From a bacterium (lineage in GTDB: Bacteria; Bacillota; Bacilli; Lactobacillales; Streptococcaceae): a stretch of 64,000 nt of DNA. The DNA is taken from NCBI GenBank assembly GCA_905221345.1, contig CAJNCW010000001.1, positions 62,001 to 126,000 of the forward strand. The letters run 5' to 3'. Both the position numbers and the translations under genes were made by a program. Shown piece by piece: positions 1 to 9,180 of the stretch. The stretch's first letter is position 1; every line of letters starts with the position of its first letter. Under the pieces are notes generated by a model. The model worked only from the letters and a program-made list of their open reading frames with translations, did no database searches and was not told the origin of the DNA.

Positions 1-689
1 TGCCTCACGAAATGAACCCATTCCTTGGATTCCGTGCCCTTCGTATCTCTATTTCTGAAACTGGAAATGCTATGTTCCGCACACAAATCCGTGCCCTTCT
101 TCGTGCGTCTGTTCACGGTCAATTGCGTATCATGTTCCCAATGGTTGCGCTCTTGAAAGAATTCCGTGCAGCGAAAGCAGTCTTTGACGAAGAAAAAGCA
201 AACCTTCTTGCTGAAGGTGTTGCAGTTGCGGATAATATCCAAGTTGGTATCATGATTGAGATTCCTGCAGCGGCTATGCTTGCAGACCAGTTTGCTAAAG
301 AAGTTGACTTCTTCTCAATTGGTACAAACGACTTGATCCAATACACAATGGCAGCAGACCGTATGAACGAGCAAGTTTCATACCTTTACCAACCATACAA
401 CCCATCAATCCTTCGTTTGATCAACAACGTTATCAAAGCAGCTCACGCTGAAGGTAAATGGGCTGGTATGTGTGGTGAGATGGCTGGTGACCAACAAGCT
501 GTTCCACTTCTTGTCGGAATGGGCTTGGATGAGTTCTCTATGTCAGCAACATCTGTACTTCGTACACGTAGCTTGATGAAGAAACTCGATACAGCTAAGA
601 TGGAAGAGTACGCAAACCGTGCCCTTACAGAATGCTCAACAATGGAAGAAGTTCTTGAACTTCAAAAAGAATACGTTAATTTTGATTAA
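1..689 (+). CDS. ptsI: PTS enzyme I (phosphoenolpyruvate-protein phosphotransferase), 3' part
   Basis: Enzyme I moves phosphate from phosphoenolpyruvate to HPr, the first step of all PTS sugar uptake, in the cytoplasm. Only the C-terminal PEP-binding domain is in the window; the frame is open from the first bases, so the gene starts outside. Visible family marks are the [10 protein letters not shown] segment, the [14 protein letters not shown] signature and the GMCGEMAGD motif holding the active-site cysteine. Codon use is strongly biased, as expected for a highly expressed gene. A terminator follows directly. The truncation is only the window edge. Confidence 0.97.
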   Translation, partial: PHEMNPFLGFRALRISISETGNAMFRTQIRALLRASVHGQLRIMFPMVALLKEFRAAKAVFDEEKANLLAEGVAVADNIQVGIMIEIPAAAMLADQFAKEVDFFSIGTNDLIQYTMAADRMNEQVSYLYQPYNPSILRLINNVIKAAHAEGKWAGMCGEMAGDQQAVPLLVGMGLDEFSMSATSVLRTRSLMKKLDTAKMEEYANRALTECSTMEEVLELQKEYVNFD

Positions 690-692
690 TTG

Positions 693-727
693 AAAAATCC
701 TTGCAACCCAGTTGCAGGGATTTTTTT
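693..727 (+). terminator. Rho-independent terminator of ptsI
   Basis: A 13-bp stem (AAATCCTTGCAAC with GTTGCAGGGATTT, one G-T pair) with a 3-nt loop is followed by a T run, starting just after the ptsI stop codon. Confidence 0.9.
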
Positions 728-809
728 GATATTTTAAAAAAATGTTCAAGATGATCTTTCTTATATAAAGTCCAATCTTGAGAAAATTGTGGTCAGAATA
801 AAAAAGTAC

Positions 810-871
810 TTAACTGGTTCATAAAATTCTTGACAAGCTGCAAATTTAGGAGTAAGCTATTAACCAGTTAA
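810..871 (+). promoter_or_regulatory. Promoter with two AdcR-type zinc boxes before the first pht gene
   Basis: A perfect match to the AdcR box TTAACYRGTTAA lies at 860-871 and a one-mismatch copy (TTAACTGGTTCA) at 810-821. A -35 hexamer TTGACA is at 830-835 and a weak -10 (TAAGCT) at 853-858, 17 nt apart. The boxes bracket the promoter, so zinc-loaded AdcR would block transcription. The box consensus is established knowledge for streptococci; the promoter call is by eye. Confidence 0.8.
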
Positions 872-942
872 GTAATAGAGAGGAGTTTCTGCAATTTAGA
901 AATGAATTGCAACTAGAAATATCAAAAAGAAAGAGAGTTTCG

Positions 943-3477
943 ATGAAAATTAATAAAAAATACCTTGCTGGTTCTGCGGCAGCTTTGATGTTAAGTCTTT
1001 GTACTTATGAGTTGGGACTGTATCAAGCTAGAACGGTCAAGGAAAATAATCGTGTTTCCTATATAGATGGAAAACAAGCAACGCAAAAAACGGAGAATCT
1101 GACTCCTGATGAGGTTAGCAAGCGTGAAGGAATCAATGCGGAGCAAATCGTCATTAAGATAACAGACCAGGGCTACGTCACTTCACATGGCGACCACTAT
1201 CATTATTACAATGGTAAGGTTCCTTATGATGCGATTTTCAGTGAAGAATTACTCATGAAGGATCCAAACTATAAGCTAAAAGATGAGGATATTGTCAATG
1301 AAGTCAAGGGTGGTTATGTTATCAAGGTAGATGGAAAATACTATGTTTACCTTAAGGATGCTGCCCATGCAGATAATGTCCGTACAAAAGAAGAAATCAA
1401 TCGACAAAAACAAGAGCATAGTCAGCATCGCGAAGGAAGAACTTCAGCAAATGATGGCGCTGTTGCCTTGGCACGTTCACAGGGACGCTACACCACAGAT
1501 GATGGTTACATCTTTAATGCCTCTGATATCATTGAAGATACTGGTGATGCTTATATCGTTCCTCATGGCGACCATTACCATTACATTCCTAAGAGTGAGT
1601 TATCAGCTAGTGAATTGGCTGCAGCAGAAGCCTTCCTAACTGGTAGAAGTGGTCAATCGAATACGCCTACTTATCGCCGTACCAATAACAACAGTGCTAG
1701 CAGTGATGTAGATAGATGGACCCCATCCTATAATAACCAAGGCAACAGCTATACAAATACGAACACAAACAACAACAGCAACACTAACAGTCAAGCAAGT
1801 CAAAGTGATGACATTGATAGTCTTTTGAGACAGCTTTACAAACTGCCTTTGAGCCAACGACATGTGGAATCTGATGGCCTTGTTTTCGACCCAGCACAAA
1901 TCACAAGTCGCACAGCCAGAGGGGTTGCAGTGCCTCATGGGAACCATTACCATTTCATCCCTTATTCACAGATGTCTGAATTGGAAGAACGAATCGCTCG
2001 CATCATCCCACCTCGCTATCGTTCGAATCATTGGGTGCCGGATTCAAGACCAGAACAACCAAGTCCACAACCGACTCCGGAACCTAGTCCAAGCCTGCAA
2101 CCTGCACCAACTCCTCAACCAACTCCAAGCAATCCAATTGATGAAAAATTGGTCAAACAAGCAGTTCGAAAAGTAGCTAATGGCTATGTATTTGAGGAGA
2201 ATGGAATCTCACGTTATATTCCTGCCAAGAAGCTTTCAGCAGAAACTACTGCAGCCATTGATAGTAAACTAGCCAAGCAAGAAAGTTTGTCTCATAAACT
2301 TGGAGCTAAGAAAACCAACCTCCCATCTGGTGATCAACGATTTTACAATAAGGCTTATGATTTACTAGCAAGAGTTCATCAAGACTTACTTGATAATAAA
2401 GGGCGCCAAGCTGATTTTGACACTTTGGATAAACTGTTGGAACGTCTCAATGATACCTCAAGTGATAAAGTCCAGTTGGTGGATGATATCTTGGCCTTCC
2501 TAGCACCGATTCGTCATCCAGAACGTCTGGGAAAACCAAATGCGCAAATTGCTTACACAGATGATGAGATTCAGGTAGCTAAGTTGGCAGGCAAGTATAC
2601 AACAGAAGATGGATATATCTTTGATCCTCGTGATATCACCAGTGATGAGGGGGATGCCTATGTAACTCCACATATGACCCATAGTCATTGGATTAAGAAA
2701 GATAGTTTGTCTGAAGCCGAAAGAGCAGCAGCCCAGGCTTATGCTAAAGAGAAAGGCTTGACCCCTCCTTCAACAGACCATCAGGATTCAGGAAATACAG
2801 AGGTTAAAGGAGCAGAAGCTATCTATAACCGCGTGAAAGCAACTAAGAAGGTGCCGCTTGATCGTATGCCTTACAATCTCCAACATACTGTGGAAGTCAA
2901 AAACGGTAGTTTAATCATTCCTCATTATGACCATTACCATAACATCAAATTTGAGTGGTTTGACGAAGGACTTTATGAGGCACCTAAGGGGTATAGTCTA
3001 GAAGATCTCTTTGCGACTGTCAAGTACTATGTCGAACATCCAAACGAACGTCCGCATTCAGATAGTGGTTGGGGAAATGCAAGTGACCATGTTCAAAGAA
3101 ACCAAAATGGTCAAGCTGATACCAATCAAACGGAAAAACCAACAGAGGAGAAACCTCAGACAGAAAAACCTGAGGAAGAAAAGCCACGCGAAGAGAAACC
3201 GCAAAGCGAGAAACCAGAATCTCCAAAACCAACTGAGGAGCCGGAAGAAGAATCACCAGAGGAACCAGAAGAACCTCAGGTCGAGACTGAAAAGGTTGAA
3301 GCGAAGTTGAGAGAGGCTGAAGAGCTACTTGCAAAGATCCAAGACCCCATTATCAAGTCCAATGCCAAAGAAACTCTCACTGGCTTAAAAAATAACCTGC
3401 TATTTGGTGCTCAGGATAACAATACCATTATGGCTGAAGCTGAAAAGCTGTTGGCTTTATTAAAAGAGAGTAAGTAA
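943..3477 (+). CDS. phtD: Pneumococcal histidine triad protein, PhtD-like
   Basis: This surface-exposed histidine-triad protein is thought to bind zinc and help pass it to AdcAII; Pht proteins also bind complement factors in pneumococcus. From the ATG at 943 the product is 844 aa. An upstream TTG at 907 is in frame but would put an odd 12-residue extension before the conserved MKINKKYLAG signal segment, so I reject it. HxxHxH triads lie near residues 82, 208, 332, 577 and 661. A Pro-rich linker lies near 375-405, a long Glu/Pro/Lys-rich stretch near 725-795, and the C-terminus looks helical. The N-terminal half closely resembles PhtD. Naming among Pht paralogs is uncertain because they recombine. 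Confidence 0.9.
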   Translation: MKINKKYLAGSAAALMLSLCTYELGLYQARTVKENNRVSYIDGKQATQKTENLTPDEVSKREGINAEQIVIKITDQGYVTSHGDHYHYYNGKVPYDAIFSEELLMKDPNYKLKDEDIVNEVKGGYVIKVDGKYYVYLKDAAHADNVRTKEEINRQKQEHSQHREGRTSANDGAVALARSQGRYTTDDGYIFNASDIIEDTGDAYIVPHGDHYHYIPKSELSASELAAAEAFLTGRSGQSNTPTYRRTNNNSASSDVDRWTPSYNNQGNSYTNTNTNNNSNTNSQASQSDDIDSLLRQLYKLPLSQRHVESDGLVFDPAQITSRTARGVAVPHGNHYHFIPYSQMSELEERIARIIPPRYRSNHWVPDSRPEQPSPQPTPEPSPSLQPAPTPQPTPSNPIDEKLVKQAVRKVANGYVFEENGISRYIPAKKLSAETTAAIDSKLAKQESLSHKLGAKKTNLPSGDQRFYNKAYDLLARVHQDLLDNKGRQADFDTLDKLLERLNDTSSDKVQLVDDILAFLAPIRHPERLGKPNAQIAYTDDEIQVAKLAGKYTTEDGYIFDPRDITSDEGDAYVTPHMTHSHWIKKDSLSEAERAAAQAYAKEKGLTPPSTDHQDSGNTEVKGAEAIYNRVKATKKVPLDRMPYNLQHTVEVKNGSLIIPHYDHYHNIKFEWFDEGLYEAPKGYSLEDLFATVKYYVEHPNERPHSDSGWGNASDHVQRNQNGQADTNQTEKPTEEKPQTEKPEEEKPREEKPQSEKPESPKPTEEPEEESPEEPEEPQVETEKVEAKLREAEELLAKIQDPIIKSNAKETLTGLKNNLLFGAQDNNTIMAEAEKLLALLKESK

Positions 3478-3490
3478 AGGCAGTAGCATT

Positions 3491-3525
3491 TTCTAGCTCC
3501 TAAAAACAGGATAGGAGAACTAGAA
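3491..3525 (+). repeat. Inverted repeat after the pht gene
   Basis: TTCTAGCTCCTA pairs with TAGGAGAACTAGAA (2-nt bulge). No T run follows, so it is a 3' stem-loop rather than a terminator. Confidence 0.5.
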
Positions 3526-3536
3526 AAGATTAATCG

Positions 3537-3577
3537 AAAATGAGAGCAGAATGTGAGTTTTAGTTCTCATTTTTTTC
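3537..3577 (+). terminator. Possible terminator before adcAII
   Basis: AAAATGAGA and TCTCATTTT form a stem of about 9 bp with a long loop, followed by a run of seven T. The loop of about 19 nt makes it weaker than usual. Confidence 0.55.
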
Positions 3578-3597
3578 ATGAAAATGTGCAAAATATC

Positions 3598-3662
3598 TTG
3601 ACATATAGTATAAATAAAGATAAACTATTTACTAGTTAATTAAATGGTTAAATACTAGTTAA
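3598..3662 (+). promoter_or_regulatory. adcAII promoter with clustered AdcR-like boxes
   Basis: TTGACA (3598-3603) and TAAACT (3621-3626) are 17 nt apart. Directly downstream are two one-mismatch AdcR boxes, TTTACTAGTTAA (3628-3639) and TTAAATGGTTAA (3640-3651), then a right-half match ending at 3662 against the ribosome binding site. The boxes abut head to tail across the start of transcription. Confidence 0.8.
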
Positions 3663-3671
3663 GGAGTAATG

Positions 3672-4589
3672 ATGAAAAAAAGAACATTTCTATTATTGAT
3701 AGCCAGTCTGCTGCTTCTTGTCTTAGGAGCATGTGGTCAAAAAGAAAAACAAGAAGCAAAGGGAATGAAGATTGTAACAAGTTTTTACCCAATCTATGCC
3801 ATGGTCAAAGAGGTATCGGGGGACTTGAATGATGTACGGATGATTCAGTCTAGTAGTGGAATTCACTCCTTTGAACCTTCAGCAAATGACATTGCTGCTA
3901 TCTATGACGCGGATGTATTTGTCTACCATTCTCATACGCTCGAATCTTGGGCTGGAAGTCTAGATCCTAACTTGAAAAACTCAAAAGTTAAGGTTTTAGA
4001 AGCTTCTGAAGGAATGACCTTGGAGCGTGTACCGGGCTTAGAAGATGTAGAAGCTGGTGAAGGCATCGATGAAAAAACACTCTACGATCCTCACACTTGG
4101 TTAGATCCTGAAAAAGCAGGCGAAGAGGCACAGATTATCGCTGACAAACTTTCGGAGATTGACAGTGCTAATAAGGAAACGTATCAAAAGAATGCCAAAA
4201 ACTTTATAGCAAAGACTCAAGAATTAAGCAAGAAATACCAGCCTATTTTTGAAAAAGCGAGTCAAAAGACTTTTGTTACACAACACACAGCCTTTTCTTA
4301 CCTCGCTAAACGGTTTGGATTGAAACAACTTGGTATAGCAGGGATTTCCCCTGAACAAGAACCAAGTCCGAGACAGTTGACAGAAATCCAAGAATTTGTC
4401 AAAACCTATAATGTCAAAACGATTTTTACCGAGAGCAATGCTTCCTCTAAAGTTGCTGAGACCTTGGTCAAATCAACAGGAGTTACTCTAAAGACACTCA
4501 ATCCTTTGGAAGCAGATCCTGAAAATGACAAAACTTACTTAGAAAATCTAGAAGAAAATATGAATGTTCTAGCAGAAGAATTAAAATGA
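3672..4589 (+). CDS. adcAII: Zinc-binding lipoprotein AdcAII (Lmb family)
   Basis: This is the solute-binding lipoprotein that captures Zn2+ outside the membrane for the AdcBC importer (cluster A-I/ZnuA fold). The signal peptide ends in the lipobox LGAC with the lipidated Cys about 21 residues in. Metal-site regions visible include HSHTLESW, DPHTWLDPEKA and QHTAFSYLAKRFGL. There are two adjacent ATGs at 3669 and 3672; AAGGAG at 3661-3666 spaces better to 3672. The stop codon overlaps the ribosome binding site of the next pht gene, so the two are probably cotranscribed and coupled. The AdcR boxes upstream imply induction under zinc starvation. Confidence 0.95.
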   Translation: MKKRTFLLLIASLLLLVLGACGQKEKQEAKGMKIVTSFYPIYAMVKEVSGDLNDVRMIQSSSGIHSFEPSANDIAAIYDADVFVYHSHTLESWAGSLDPNLKNSKVKVLEASEGMTLERVPGLEDVEAGEGIDEKTLYDPHTWLDPEKAGEEAQIIADKLSEIDSANKETYQKNAKNFIAKTQELSKKYQPIFEKASQKTFVTQHTAFSYLAKRFGLKQLGIAGISPEQEPSPRQLTEIQEFVKTYNVKTIFTESNASSKVAETLVKSTGVTLKTLNPLEADPENDKTYLENLEENMNVLAEELK

Positions 4590-4602
4590 GGAGATGATGA
4601 AA

Positions 4603-7600
4603 ATGAAGAAGAAATACCTTGCAGCAGGATCGACTCTTGTCCTTTCCCTAAGCCTTTGCATCTATGCATTGAACCAACACCAGGTAGAAGGAAACAAAGA
4701 TAAAAATCGTGTGTCTTATATCGATGGGAAGCAAGACTCTCAAAAAACAGAGATCCAGACACCAGATCAAGTTAGCAAAAAAGAAGACATTCAGGCTGAA
4801 CAAATTGTCGTTAAAATCACAGATCAAGGTTATGTGACTTCACACGGTGATCACTTCCATTATTACAATGGTAAAGTTCCTTTTGACGCGATTTTCAGCG
4901 AAGAACTGTTGATGAAAGATGCTAATTATCAACTGAAAGACGCTGATATTGTCAACGAAATCAAAGGTGGCTACATTATCAAGGTGGATGGCAAGTATTA
5001 TGTTTACCTTAAGGATGTAGCTCATGCTGATAATATTCGTACGAAAGACGAAATTGAGCGCCAAAAACAAGGTCATACTCACGATGCACCAACTTCTAAT
5101 AGTGCAGTGGCACTTGCGCAATCTCAAGGCCGCTATACCACCGATGATGGGTACATCTTTAATCCATCTGATATTATAGAGGATACTGGCGATGCCTATA
5201 TCGTCCCTCACGGTGGGCATTATCACTATATTCCTAAGAGTTCCTTGTCTGCTAGCGAATTGGCTGCTGCGCAAGCCTACCTCTCAGGAACTAGAAAACA
5301 AGCAAGTGTGACTGACTATCGTCCTCAATCTAATGAGAATAATAAAAATGCAACTATATCTCAAGGATATCAGGGAGAGGATATCCAGGATCTTCTAAGC
5401 CAACTCTATGCACTTCCGCGTGAACAACGATATACAGAGTCAGATGGTGTCATCTTCGATCCAACAAAAATTATTAGTAGAACCGCAAATGGAGTAGCGA
5501 TTCCTCATGGAAATCACTATCATTTCATTCCATATACAAAGCTTTCTGCCTTGGAAGAAAAAATTGCGCGTATGGTTCAGTTGAGTGATGGTAATTCTAC
5601 GTTTTCTCCATCTGTAAAAACAACTAAAGTCAATCAGATGCTTTCGACTCCACTGTCTAACAGAGGAGCAGAAAATCATTCTACAAATACAGGAACTTAC
5701 TCAACAGATGATGGCTATGTCTTTAATCCAAATGATGTAGTGGAAGATACTGGGAACGCCTATATTGTAAGACACGGGAACCATTTCCATTATATCCCTA
5801 AGTCATCACTTACAACTGGACCTCAATCTTTGCCAAACAATACCACAAGGCCTGTACCAGTAGCTCCTTCACATCATGATGAAGAGCATGATCACGGCTT
5901 TGCAGCTGACCGAGTCATTAGTGAGGATGACAAAGGTTTTGTGATGTCTCATGGAGATCATAATCATTATTTCTTTAAGAAGGACCTGACTGTAGCCCAA
6001 ATCAAAGCTGCCCAAGATCACTTGAAAGTAAATCATCAGCCCCAGCACGTTCAACCGCTTGCCAAGACTGTGGAAAGTTTCTCAAGGGATGCTAGTGATG
6101 AAGAAAAAATCAAGTATATCTCACAGACCTATGGAGTGCCACTTGAAGCTATTAGAATTTCGAATGGATTCTTTGTCTTTGGAAATCCGGATCAAGCCTA
6201 TGATCCAACCCATATCCATCCCTATGCTGTTCGAAAAGAACATGTTCGTATTCCTCTCCAAACTGGAAATCCAGAACTTGATTTCCTAAATGAACTGTAT
6301 ACGACTGCGCTACGTGATGGGGTGTCTCCTTATAGTTTACAGGTAGAAAATGGTAGTTTTGTGATTCCTCATGGTGACCATAATCACTACATCAAGGTTC
6401 AAACTAAGGGATATGAAGTAGCTTTGAAAAACAAGATACCGGCCCTACAATCGACCTATCAACCTGGAGCTTTTGATGAACAAACTGTTCTATCTAAAGT
6501 AGATCAACTTTTAGCAGATAGCAGAAATCTCTACAAAGACCAGCCAATCAAGCAGAGACATGTTGAACTTGCTTTGGGGCAGTTTACCGAAAATATGAAA
6601 AAACTGGCGACCAACTCAACTGCTGGATACCTAGCAGCCTTGGATCTCTTTGATAAACAGTACATCCATGTGGATCAAAGTGTGTCTCCAGTTGAAACGT
6701 CAGCTTTGGACAAGAAGTACCAAGCCCTTGTAGATAAGATCAATACACTGGATACAGATACTTATGGCTTCCCTAAGAAAGATCTTTTGGTACATTTGCA
6801 GGAAGCAAAACTAGCACAGGATGAGACAGAGTTGGCTGCCATTGAAGCGAAACTTCAGGCCTTGCAAGATTTCCGAGATCGGACAGGGGTTACAACAGTA
6901 GAGTACATCAAGTATTTCTATGAACATGTATCTGATGGTCGTTTAAGAGAAGAGCTTCGGAACCGTGTTGCCAAGTTGACATGGGAACTTTACCAGTCAC
7001 AATCTTTCCTCAAAGCAACCGATTTGAACAAGTTATTCCCAACTATTTACCAAACTAAGCTAGAAGTAGAAGAAGCTCTCAAAGAAGAACCCGTTTCTAC
7101 AAAAGCTGGTAAGACTATTCTAGATACGGAAAAAGTAGATAGTCAAACTGCTAAGACAGCCATCTATGAATTCCTAAAAGAACTCTACGGTGATTTTATG
7201 CCAGAAGAGCGGGTTAGCCATGTTAAGAAGGAAGAAGTGGATGCTCTCCTAACTAAAACTGCCCAACTCCTAGCGCGTGTCAAAGAAGATGGTGTCAAAC
7301 AATCCCTAGCTGAAGAAGCAGCTAATATCAAAGCGGCTGCTGAAAAGGAAAATGCAGACCTTGACGAAGCTAAAACACAACTTGAGGATCTTTTAAATCG
7401 TATTGCAGCGACTATCCAACGAGAGGAAAAAGAAGCAGAACAAGATCCACAAACGGTGATTATCTATCAAAAACTCTATAATGTCTTGCTCTCTCTTCAC
7501 AAGTACTTAGAGGATAACAAAGGATCCGATGCTGACTTTGAACGTGTTGATGCCCTATTTGATCAACTTGCAGCCAAAAGCAGTGATAAAGAAGGTCTCC

Positions 7601-7758
7601 TCACTCTAGCTAAAGAAATCATTAGCTTGAACCAGGAACTCCGTTTAAAAGCAAGTGAAACTGATAGCCAATCTAAGTCTAAGAAAGACAGTGAAACAGC
7701 TGCTTCTCAACCAACAGAAAAGCAAGCGCAAAGTGAGACTGTGCCAAGTGTTCAATAA
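4603..7758 (+). CDS. phtE: Histidine triad protein, PhtE-like N-terminus with a divergent C-terminal half
   Basis: A second Pht surface protein, 1051 aa from the ATG at 4603; GAGGAG at 4588-4593 fits this start better than the ATGs at 4594 and 4597. Six HxxHxH triads lie near residues 81, 203, 302, 391, 450 and 590, and a His/Asp-rich patch (HHDEEHDH) near 430. Up to about residue 460 it reads like PhtE. After that it does not match the PhtE C-terminus I remember; instead there are about 400 residues of charged, helical, coiled-coil-like sequence. The segment near 945-1015 resembles the helical module near residues 465-530 of the upstream Pht protein. Likely function is zinc binding at the surface with AdcAII. 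Confidence 0.85.
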   Translation: MKKKYLAAGSTLVLSLSLCIYALNQHQVEGNKDKNRVSYIDGKQDSQKTEIQTPDQVSKKEDIQAEQIVVKITDQGYVTSHGDHFHYYNGKVPFDAIFSEELLMKDANYQLKDADIVNEIKGGYIIKVDGKYYVYLKDVAHADNIRTKDEIERQKQGHTHDAPTSNSAVALAQSQGRYTTDDGYIFNPSDIIEDTGDAYIVPHGGHYHYIPKSSLSASELAAAQAYLSGTRKQASVTDYRPQSNENNKNATISQGYQGEDIQDLLSQLYALPREQRYTESDGVIFDPTKIISRTANGVAIPHGNHYHFIPYTKLSALEEKIARMVQLSDGNSTFSPSVKTTKVNQMLSTPLSNRGAENHSTNTGTYSTDDGYVFNPNDVVEDTGNAYIVRHGNHFHYIPKSSLTTGPQSLPNNTTRPVPVAPSHHDEEHDHGFAADRVISEDDKGFVMSHGDHNHYFFKKDLTVAQIKAAQDHLKVNHQPQHVQPLAKTVESFSRDASDEEKIKYISQTYGVPLEAIRISNGFFVFGNPDQAYDPTHIHPYAVRKEHVRIPLQTGNPELDFLNELYTTALRDGVSPYSLQVENGSFVIPHGDHNHYIKVQTKGYEVALKNKIPALQSTYQPGAFDEQTVLSKVDQLLADSRNLYKDQPIKQRHVELALGQFTENMKKLATNSTAGYLAALDLFDKQYIHVDQSVSPVETSALDKKYQALVDKINTLDTDTYGFPKKDLLVHLQEAKLAQDETELAAIEAKLQALQDFRDRTGVTTVEYIKYFYEHVSDGRLREELRNRVAKLTWELYQSQSFLKATDLNKLFPTIYQTKLEVEEALKEEPVSTKAGKTILDTEKVDSQTAKTAIYEFLKELYGDFMPEERVSHVKKEEVDALLTKTAQLLARVKEDGVKQSLAEEAANIKAAAEKENADLDEAKTQLEDLLNRIAATIQREEKEAEQDPQTVIIYQKLYNVLLSLHKYLEDNKGSDADFERVDALFDQLAAKSSDKEGLLTLAKEIISLNQELRLKASETDSQSKSKKDSETAASQPTEKQAQSETVPSVQ

Positions 7759-7770
7759 AACGAATAAAAA

Positions 7771-7806
7771 GAAAGGCGAAGTAGCTGAGCTACCTCGTCT
7801 TTTTTA
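7771..7806. terminator. Bidirectional terminator between pht and pepT
   Basis: A stem AAAGGCGA-GTAGCT with AGCTAC-TCGTCTTT, with A and T tracts on either side, sits between two convergent genes and could serve both. Confidence 0.85.
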
Positions 7807-9027
7807 GTCTTTATAAGATACAATGCCAATGATGGTATCCACCGCACGTTCCATAGTCTGAAGGCTGACGTATTCAAAACGTCCATGCATGTTTTCTCCA
7901 CCAGCAAAGATATTAGGAGTTGGAATTCCCATAAAGGAAATCTTAGATCCATCTGTCCCACCACGAATTGGTTCGATAATTGGCGTGATCCCTAAATCTT
8001 CCATAACAGCTTTAGCAATGGTAATAGGTGTCATGTCTTTCTCAATGACTTCCTTCATATTGTAGTACTGGTCTGTCAGAGTCAAGGTCACTCGATCATT
8101 CCCAAGCTCTTGATTCATCTTGTCAGCGATGGCTTGCATAGCTGCTTTACGTGCTTCAAAGGCATCTTTTTCAAAATCACGGATGATATAGCTTGCACGC
8201 GCCTCCTCGACACTACCTGATACATCCATAAGATGATAGAAACCTTGGTAGCCATCTGTCAGTTCAGGTCGATCATTCTCAGGAAGTTGATTATGAAAAT
8301 CAATTGCTAGCTGAAGGGCATTAACCATCTGCCCTTTGGCAGTACCAGGGTGAACATTGCGACCTTGAAAATGCAATTCAGCACCAGCTGCTGAGAAAGT
8401 CTCGTACTGAAGCTCCCCTAGTGGTCCACCGTCAACAGTATAGGCAAAGTCAACGTCAAAATCTTCAGCATCAAATTTGTCAGCACCAACGCCAATTTCT
8501 TCATCTGGACCAAAACCAACACGAATCTCACAGTGTTTGATTTCAGGGTGAGCAGTTAGATATTCAATAGCAGTCATAATCTCAGCAATCCCTGACTTGT
8601 CATCAGCACCTAACAAGGTTGTTCCATCTGTTGTGATGAGAGTCTGTCCTGAATATTTTTCAAGGCTCTTAAAGTCAGCAGGATCTAGTTTAAAACCAGA
8701 ATCACCTAATTCGATAGTTCCACCATCATAGTTTTCGATAACTTGCGGATTAACTCCCTCAGCATTAAAGTCAGCTGTATCCATGTGAGAGATGAAGCCA
8801 ATCTTGCGTGTCAGGCTGGGATCATTAGCTGGTAAGGTACCAATGGCGAAACCATTTGGGAGGTAGTAAACATTTTGCAGACCAACACGTTTCATTTCAG
8901 GAATAAGAATATTGGTCGCAAAATCTATCTGGCTTTGCGTACTTGGAGTAGTAGTCGAGTGTTCATCAGAACGCGTATTGACCTTAACGTAGGTCAAGAA
9001 ACGCTCTAAAAGGTTGGGATAAGTCAT
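7804..9027 (-). CDS. pepT: Peptidase T (tripeptide aminopeptidase)
   Basis: A cytoplasmic M20-family zinc peptidase that removes the N-terminal residue from tripeptides. The start at 9027 gives [10 protein letters not shown] and 407 aa, the normal family length; AAAGGAG lies 7 nt upstream. The longer in-frame start at 9084 would add 19 unconserved residues. Metal-site segments are [20 protein letters not shown] and [14 protein letters not shown], and a closing metal-ligand/substrate region is near the C-terminus (MHGRFEYV). It stands alone on the minus strand, convergent with the pht genes. Confidence 0.96.
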   Translation of the reverse strand: MTYPNLLERFLTYVKVNTRSDEHSTTTPSTQSQIDFATNILIPEMKRVGLQNVYYLPNGFAIGTLPANDPSLTRKIGFISHMDTADFNAEGVNPQVIENYDGGTIELGDSGFKLDPADFKSLEKYSGQTLITTDGTTLLGADDKSGIAEIMTAIEYLTAHPEIKHCEIRVGFGPDEEIGVGADKFDAEDFDVDFAYTVDGGPLGELQYETFSAAGAELHFQGRNVHPGTAKGQMVNALQLAIDFHNQLPENDRPELTDGYQGFYHLMDVSGSVEEARASYIIRDFEKDAFEARKAAMQAIADKMNQELGNDRVTLTLTDQYYNMKEVIEKDMTPITIAKAVMEDLGITPIIEPIRGGTDGSKISFMGIPTPNIFAGGENMHGRFEYVSLQTMERAVDTIIGIVSYKD

Positions 9028-9180
9028 AAAAACTCCTTTAATAATCATTTTTTTCATTGTATCATAGAATGGAGAGAAAAACAAAGAGGAGTAAATAAAA
9101 ATAAAATGAATGAAAGCGTTTATTTATTATATATTTCATGGTACAATGGTAATTGAAAAAAATATCACAAGGACATATCA

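Noticed and set aside
907..942. TTG start for the first pht gene
   Set aside because: Adds 12 unconserved residues before a signal-peptide start that matches the family; the Met at 943 is preferred.
4840..5274. 144-codon open frame on - inside the second pht gene
   Set aside because: Shadow frame arising from repeated His/Tyr/Asp codons.
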